A DNA stretch of 14,129 nucleotides from the NCBI GenBank assembly GCA_014879435.1, contig JACSSB010000269.1:1-14129 (forward strand). Direction: 5' to 3'. The notes below the pieces were generated by a model. That model was given only the letters and a program-made list of their open reading frames with translations. It was not told the origin of the DNA and did no database searches. The translations under genes were made by a program, and so were the position numbers. This document shows, one piece after another, positions 10,188-14,129 of this stretch. Position 1 is the first letter of the stretch; the number at the start of each line of letters is the position of its first letter. This DNA is from Phycisphaerales bacterium. Its GTDB lineage: Bacteria > Pseudomonadota > Gammaproteobacteria > Competibacterales > Competibacteraceae.

Positions 10188-10215
10188 CTGGATTCCTGCG
10201 TTCGCGGGAATGACG
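10188..10215 (+). repeat. REP-like 28-bp palindromic repeat, copy 3
   Basis: Starts CTGGATTCCTGCG and ends TTCGCGGGAATGACG, the copy closest to the common form. It ends 12 bases after the last base of the MaoC gene as read on the minus strand, so it may also form a 3'-end hairpin for that transcript. Confidence 0.75.
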
Positions 10216-10227
10216 ATGAATCAGTCT

Positions 10228-10680
10228 CTACGCTTTATGTCGTTTTACGACAAGGTTTCCGACACAGATTTGGACCACTTCGTGTTTTTGGTTAAAAGTG
10301 CTCATGCGGGCTTTGACTATCCCTTGATCAGGCTGCGATTTTGATGGCCGAACTTCCAGTATTTCCGTTTCAATTGTCAGTGTATCCCCTGGGCGCACTG
10401 GGAGCGGCCAACGAAATTCATCGAAGCCCATGCCGATGACGCCCCCTGCTGGTCGAAAGTCGCTTTCGACGAGAAGCCGCATCGATAGTGCCGCCGTATG
10501 CCAGCCGCTGGCGGCCAAGCCTTGAAAAAGAGTTTCCTCGGCGGCTTGTTCGTCCATGTGGAAAGGCTGAGGATCGAATTCGGCGGCAAAACGCTTAATC
10601 TCTTTGGCGTCTATCGTGATATGCCCAGAGCCAAATCGTTGGCCCACCGCAAAATCATCGAGATACTGAAGATCTTTCAT
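10228..10680 (-). CDS. MaoC-like (R)-specific enoyl-CoA hydratase/dehydratase family protein
   Basis: Hot-dog fold protein of 150 residues that probably adds water to, or removes it from, an acyl-CoA thioester. The family's active-site pattern is visible as FDPQPFHMDEQAA, with catalytic D36 and H41 (Asp-x4-His), followed by GLAASGWHTAAL and PVRPGDTLTIETEI. MKDLQYLDD is chosen as the start; a longer open frame runs upstream to 10824 but overlaps the MFS gene and lacks family similarity. The ribosome site is poor (GGCGGGG eight bases before ATG). It follows the MFS gene by 41 bases on the same strand, so the two are probably co-transcribed. The substrate is unknown. Confidence 0.88.
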   Translation of the reverse strand: MKDLQYLDDFAVGQRFGSGHITIDAKEIKRFAAEFDPQPFHMDEQAAEETLFQGLAASGWHTAALSMRLLVESDFRPAGGVIGMGFDEFRWPLPVRPGDTLTIETEILEVRPSKSQPDQGIVKARMSTFNQKHEVVQICVGNLVVKRHKA

Positions 10681-10721
10681 GATTGAAACCCCGCCTTGAA
10701 AGGAACTGTAGCTGTTATTGA

Positions 10722-11945
10722 TCAGGTCGTTTGCGGTTGAGGTTCCAGCCGAATGATGGGGGCTTCCTTGATCGGTAAATTCACCAGTGCAGCCAAGGTT
10801 GCCAGGGCCATGTCGGCGTACCACATCCAGCTAAAGTCACCGAATCGAGTGATCGCGATACCACCCAACCACGCACCGAGAAATCCACCGATCTGATGGG
10901 AAAGCAGCGTTAAACCAAAGAGCGTCGCCAGAAAGCGCGTTCCGAATAGCTTGCCCACAATGGCGGCAGTGGGCGGGACAGTGGCCAGCCAAGTAAAGCC
11001 TAGCCCGGCGGCAAACAGGTAGTAGTTCCACTCCGTGCGCGCTACCAGCAAATACCAAGCAATGAGCAGCGCACGCGAGCCGTACATGACGGCCAATACG
11101 TACTTGCTGCGATAGCGCGCCACGCAGGAACCTGCATACAGACTGCCAAATACGTTGGCCAAGCCAATGATGGCTAAGGACCAACTGGCTACGCTAGCGG
11201 GCAAACCGCACAAGCTGACTTCGCCGGGCAAGTGCGTCACCAAAAATGCAATGTGGAATCCACAGGTGAAGAAACCGGCATGAAGCAACAAGTAACTCGG
11301 GTTTTTCAGAGCTTCCCAAACAGCCGGTCCCAGCTTTTCGTCGTGCGCGGTATGCATGGGTGCCTTCGGCATCGCTCCGGTCAGTTTCCCAATCAAGGGA
11401 AGTGTGGCCAGCGTCGTAATGGCCATCACCCACATCGTGCCCATCCAACCCATCGACTGGATGAGCTTTTGTAGGATGGGCGCAAAGATGAACTGCCCGA
11501 AAGATCCTCCGGCATTGATAACGCCCGAGGCCACGCCTCTCGACTCAGCCGGTAAGCGCTGGGCCGCCGCACCAATGAGTACCGAGAAACTGCCAGCCCC
11601 AGAACCGATTGCAGCCAGCAAGCCCAAGGTGATCGTCAAGCCGAATCCCTCGCGAACCAGCGGCGTCATGGCACAGCCTAAGGCTAATATCATCAGTCCG
11701 ACCACCAAGACCATGCGCGGCCCATAACGGTCTGCCATCGCTCCGGCCAAGGGCTGAATGGCTCCCCAAGTGAACTGGCCAATGGCGAGGGCCAAGCTGA
11801 TGGTAGCCACACCCATTCCGGTCGTGTTGTTCAAAGGACTGATAAACAGCCCAAACGACTGGCGGATGCCCATCGTGACCATGAGAATGCCAGCGGCGGC
11901 CAGCGTCACGGTCAATGCATCGGCGCGGCGGAGGGATTGAAACAT
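10722..11945 (-). CDS. Major facilitator superfamily transporter
   Basis: Inner-membrane carrier of 407 residues with about twelve hydrophobic helices. The loop between helices 2 and 3 holds the MFS signature GAMADRYGPRMV (68-79). The N-terminal IRQSFGLFISPL and the general pattern resemble carriers for monocarboxylates such as the oxalate/formate (OFA) group, though the substrate cannot be read from the sequence. The ATG at 11945 is supported by the match of the first helix and a weak GGA seven bases before it. It shares a 100-base intergenic region with a divergent LysR gene, the usual arrangement for LysR control, and is followed by the MaoC gene. Import of the acid metabolised by the neighbouring CoA enzymes is the likely role, by inference. 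Confidence 0.9.
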   Translation of the reverse strand: MFQSLRRADALTVTLAAAGILMVTMGIRQSFGLFISPLNNTTGMGVATISLALAIGQFTWGAIQPLAGAMADRYGPRMVLVVGLMILALGCAMTPLVREGFGLTITLGLLAAIGSGAGSFSVLIGAAAQRLPAESRGVASGVINAGGSFGQFIFAPILQKLIQSMGWMGTMWVMAITTLATLPLIGKLTGAMPKAPMHTAHDEKLGPAVWEALKNPSYLLLHAGFFTCGFHIAFLVTHLPGEVSLCGLPASVASWSLAIIGLANVFGSLYAGSCVARYRSKYVLAVMYGSRALLIAWYLLVARTEWNYYLFAAGLGFTWLATVPPTAAIVGKLFGTRFLATLFGLTLLSHQIGGFLGAWLGGIAITRFGDFSWMWYADMALATLAALVNLPIKEAPIIRLEPQPQTT

Positions 11946-11979
11946 GGTTTTTCCAGACGGGTGAAGGTGATGCGTTAAT

Positions 11980-12035
11980 TATGTCGCGAGCATTGAGGCC
12001 GTGTGAAATCATTTAATATGGATCATGCTATAAAT
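11980..12035. promoter_or_regulatory. Candidate LysR binding and promoter region between the divergent MFS and LysR genes
   Basis: Two weak dyads lie here. ATG-N7-CAT (11981-11993) contains a T-N11-A box (T11980, A11992) as expected for LysR-type sites. ATTTA-N15-TAAAT (12011-12035) is a second, looser dyad. TATAAA (12029-12034) could be the -10 of the LysR gene. The layout fits LysR control, but none of the sites is strong. Confidence 0.35.
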
Positions 12036-12045
12036 TTTCTATTCC

Positions 12046-12933
12046 ATGAATCGATACCCACCTCTCAAAGCCTTGCTTGTCTTTGATGCAGTGATGCGAA
12101 CCCATAGTTTTTCTAGTGCTGCGGAAGAATTGTGCGTTACTCCTGGTGCAGTTGGTCAGCAGATACAAAAATTAGAGAAATGGCTTGGTATGCCCTTGTT
12201 TATTCGCCAAGTCCGACAGGTGCAATCGACGGCTGAAGCGAGAGATTACTGGCAGAACATTCAGCCTGCGCTCGCCCAGATTGCCGATGCCAGCAATAAG
12301 CTGAGGGATAGTCGAAGCATGGCGGTGTCGCTCTCCATGCCGCCCAGCTATGCCGCCAAATGGTTCACGCGTCGAATGGCCCGCTTATTGGCGCGACATC
12401 CACAAATCGAGTTGCATCTCAAAGCGTCTGCGGTTGTAGTGGATTTCGAGCGTGAATCCATTGATCTAGCCATCCGTTATTTCGACGGTCAAAGCCCGCA
12501 TCTCGATGCGACTTTGTTGTTCAAAGACGAGGCGCATGTGTATTGCAGTCCAGGATACGCAAAAGCACTGTGCCTGAATGTTCCCGAGGATTTGGGTCGT
12601 GCGACGTGGCTGGTGACCGCGATACAGCCTTTTTGGCGGCAATGGTTCAAGGCATTTAGTCAGCTCGATGACAGCGAAATGACTGCGATACCACGTATCC
12701 ACTTCGATCAGGCATTGATGGCGATTGAAGCAGCGAAGCTTGGGCAAGGCGTTGTCATGACCAGTCCGCTGCTCACCGAAGGAGAGTTGGCGGAAGGCAC
12801 GTTGATAGAACTCTTTAAGGGCTACTATCTGCCTTTAACCGATGGCTACTACGTTGTTCATCACAGCAAACTACTTCTCCGGCCCGCTGGCAGACTCGTT
12901 AAGCAGTGGTTGATTGACGAGGCACATCAATAA
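12046..12933 (+). CDS. LysR-type transcriptional regulator (GcvA-like)
   Basis: DNA-binding regulator of 295 residues. The N-terminal helix-turn-helix is SFSSAAEELCVTPGAVGQQI (21-40), in the family setting MNRYPPLKALLVFDAVMRTHSF, which closely resembles GcvA-type members and fixes the start codon. A periplasmic-binding-protein-like effector domain fills about 90-290. No ribosome site precedes the ATG, and the possible -10 (12029-12034) would leave only a few untranslated bases, so a very short or absent leader is possible. It probably controls the divergent MFS and MaoC genes, and perhaps the crotonase downstream. The effector is unknown. Confidence 0.92.
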   Translation: MNRYPPLKALLVFDAVMRTHSFSSAAEELCVTPGAVGQQIQKLEKWLGMPLFIRQVRQVQSTAEARDYWQNIQPALAQIADASNKLRDSRSMAVSLSMPPSYAAKWFTRRMARLLARHPQIELHLKASAVVVDFERESIDLAIRYFDGQSPHLDATLLFKDEAHVYCSPGYAKALCLNVPEDLGRATWLVTAIQPFWRQWFKAFSQLDDSEMTAIPRIHFDQALMAIEAAKLGQGVVMTSPLLTEGELAEGTLIELFKGYYLPLTDGYYVVHHSKLLLRPAGRLVKQWLIDEAHQ

Positions 12934-12943
12934 ATTATGCTGA

Positions 12944-12964
12944 CGGGCTGAAGCCGCTTTTTTT
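12944..12964 (+). terminator. Weak candidate terminator after the LysR gene
   Basis: A short GC stem, CGG...CCG or GGC-TGAA-GCC within 12944-12956, is followed by seven T (12958-12964). The U-tract is good but the stem has only three or four pairs, so efficiency is doubtful. It lies 11 bases after the LysR stop codon, where a terminator is expected. The next 90 bases are AT-rich and may hold the promoter of the crotonase gene, but no clear -35/-10 pair is seen. Confidence 0.3.
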
Positions 12965-13072
12965 CTAGGAAAGAACAAAAGTATTTGCAAAAAACGCATT
13001 CTTATATAAAGTACAAATGTTTTTTATTTTATTAATATGACACGAACGTAGCCTTTGATCCCATCGCGCAAA

Positions 13073-13867
13073 ATGAATACATCGAACTTTGAAACCTTGA
13101 TTTATCGTGTAGAACAGCAAGTTGCTGAAATTCATTTCAATCGTCCCCATCGTCTTAACGCTGTGGTCGAGTCGTTCTATCGTGAATTACTGGCGGCACT
13201 GGCGCTGGCTGAAAACGACAGCGCGGTTCGAGCCGTGGTGCTAACCGGTGCCGGTCGGGCGTTCTGCGTCGGTGCCGATATGAAAGAACATGGCGCAGGT
13301 CAGCGTAGCGCCCACCAAAGGCGCCAATACCTGCAACTTGGTAACGATGTGTGCGAGAAGATCTTCCGACTGAGCAAGCCAGTGGTGGCAGCTGTCAACG
13401 GTTACGCGCTGGGGGCGGGGGCGGAAATGGCGGTATCTTGCGATTTCGTGCTGATGGCCGAGAGCGCACAAATTGGCTTTCCCGAATTCAGCATTGGCAC
13501 CAGCGTCGGTGGTGGGGTGACGCAGATCCTGCCGCGCCTAGTGGGTCTTGCTAAAGCCCGCGAGCTGCTGTTTTTGGGTACTCGTATCGATGGAGCCGAA
13601 GCGCAGCGCATCGGTTTGGCCACACAGATGTGTCCCGACGCGGAACTGCTGGAGTGCGCTCGGCAGTTTGCCCTGAAACTGGCGAGCAAGGCACCGATCT
13701 CCATGGCGATTGGGAAAAAGCTGCTCAACGAAGCCACTCATCATGATTTTGCCACGCAATTACAACTGGAGCTGGATGGCGTGTTTAGTTGTACGGTGAC
13801 TGAAGATTGGCAGGAAGGGGTCAATGCCTTCGCCGAAAAGCGTGCGCCACGCTTCAAGGGATGTTGA
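13073..13867 (+). CDS. Enoyl-CoA hydratase/isomerase (crotonase) family protein
   Basis: Cytoplasmic crotonase-fold enzyme of 264 residues acting on acyl-CoA thioesters. The oxyanion-hole region GRAFCVGADMKE (F64-D69) and GYALGAGAEMAV are present. Both catalytic glutamates known from rat enoyl-CoA hydratase (E144 and E164) have counterparts, E118 in AEMAV and E138 in FPEF, so hydration of an enoyl-CoA is more likely than isomerisation alone. ATG 13073 is chosen because the homologous part starts soon after; TTG 13055 would add six residues. Neither start has a good ribosome site. The next gene starts two bases after the stop codon, so the two are probably co-transcribed in a CoA-dependent acid pathway. 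The substrate is unknown. Confidence 0.92.
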   Translation: MNTSNFETLIYRVEQQVAEIHFNRPHRLNAVVESFYRELLAALALAENDSAVRAVVLTGAGRAFCVGADMKEHGAGQRSAHQRRQYLQLGNDVCEKIFRLSKPVVAAVNGYALGAGAEMAVSCDFVLMAESAQIGFPEFSIGTSVGGGVTQILPRLVGLAKARELLFLGTRIDGAEAQRIGLATQMCPDAELLECARQFALKLASKAPISMAIGKKLLNEATHHDFATQLQLELDGVFSCTVTEDWQEGVNAFAEKRAPRFKGC

Positions 13868-13869
13868 GC

Positions 13870-14129
13870 ATGAACAGTCCCCTCCATCAATTTCTTGCTC
13901 CTGACTCAATCGCCATCATCGGCGCTTCTTTGGACCCGACCAAGCGTGGCTACAAGGCGCTCGTCGGTCTGATCAATGACGGTTATGCTGGTCGCATTTA
14001 CCCGATCCATCCCAAATTGGAGGAAATCATGGGCCTTAAAGCCTATCCCTCCATCGCCCAGCTCCCGGAACCGGTTGATTTGGCACTGATCTGCACCCCG
14101 GCCAAGACCTTGCCTGGACTTCTCGAACA
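13870..14129 (+). CDS. Acyl-CoA synthetase, NDP-forming type, N-terminal part (cut by window edge)
   Basis: The first 86 codons are visible. They form the start of the CoA-binding Rossmann domain: SIAIIGASLDPTKRGYKAL followed by GYAGRIYPIHPK and VDLALICTPAKTLP, the pattern of ADP-forming acetate/acyl-CoA synthetases and related acyltransferase-fused proteins. Such enzymes join a carboxylic acid to CoA with ATP, giving ADP and phosphate. The complete family is usually about 700-900 residues, so most lies beyond the window. It begins two bases after the crotonase stop, with AAGG nine bases before the ATG. With the crotonase it would form activation and hydration steps. Whether an ATP-grasp or acetyltransferase domain follows cannot be seen. 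Confidence 0.88.
   Translation, partial: MNSPLHQFLAPDSIAIIGASLDPTKRGYKALVGLINDGYAGRIYPIHPKLEEIMGLKAYPSIAQLPEPVDLALICTPAKTLPGLLE

Noticed and set aside
10092..10215. CRISPR array
   Set aside because: Three repeats of 28 bp, but in alternating orientation, imperfect, with unequal spacing (24 and 16 bases), and no cas genes.
10065..10344. Two overlapping 76-codon plus-strand frames
   Set aside because: They run through the REP-like repeats and antisense to the MaoC gene; their residues derive from the repeat sequence.
10681..10824. Longer N-terminus of the MaoC protein
   Set aside because: The extra 48 residues overlap the end of the MFS gene and do not look like a family domain or signal peptide; MKDLQYLDD matches the usual start.

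Overview
The window reads as a chromosomal segment of a Gram-negative proteobacterium, most likely a gammaproteobacterium. The grounds are a ModE regulator with an Escherichia-type ModE operator, periplasmic receptors with Sec signal peptides, a TAXI-type TRAP transporter, and a cluster of short palindromic repeats of the GGATTCC...GGGAATGACG kind that is common in gamma- and betaproteobacterial intergenic DNA. Base composition is moderate, with clearly AT-rich intergenic regions. The species cannot be fixed from the sequence alone. There is no rRNA, tRNA, CRISPR array, insertion sequence or prophage gene.

Layout. (1) 1-707, minus strand: modE, cut at its C-terminus by the window edge, with a ModE box (723-746) just upstream that points to autoregulation. 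(2) 708-1152: AT-rich intergenic region with that operator and a perfect 12-bp palindrome (1063-1074). (3) 1153-4532, plus strand: a possible 20-codon leader peptide overlapping, as TGATG, the start of a large membrane-bound hybrid histidine kinase (PAS, HisKA, HATPase and two receiver domains). (4) 4781-9964, plus strand: a TAXI-TRAP transport operon of two paralogous periplasmic receptors, one fused DctQM-type permease with a C-terminal extra domain, and a UspA-family protein, closed by a strong intrinsic terminator (10029-10062). (5) 10092-10215: three 28-bp repeats in alternating orientation. (6) 10228-11945, minus strand: a MaoC-like hydratase and an MFS transporter, probably one transcript. 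(7) 12046-14129, plus strand: a divergent LysR-type regulator, then an enoyl-CoA hydratase/crotonase and the start of an ADP-forming type acyl-CoA synthetase.

How the parts may work together. The kinase stands directly before the TRAP operon without a separate response regulator gene. It could sense the same solute or report on uptake, but this is inference. Two receptors feeding one permease suggest a widened or split substrate range, and the UspA protein resembles in position TeaD, the regulator of the TeaABC TRAP system. The right-hand genes (MFS importer, MaoC hydratase, crotonase, acyl-CoA synthetase, LysR regulator) look like a locus for uptake and CoA-dependent breakdown of a carboxylic acid; the acid cannot be named.

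No clearly new system stands out. The points most worth a second look are the leader-peptide/kinase overlap, the unpaired double-receiver kinase beside a TRAP operon, the twin TAXI receptors with altered pocket residues, and the UspA protein with a degraded nucleotide motif.
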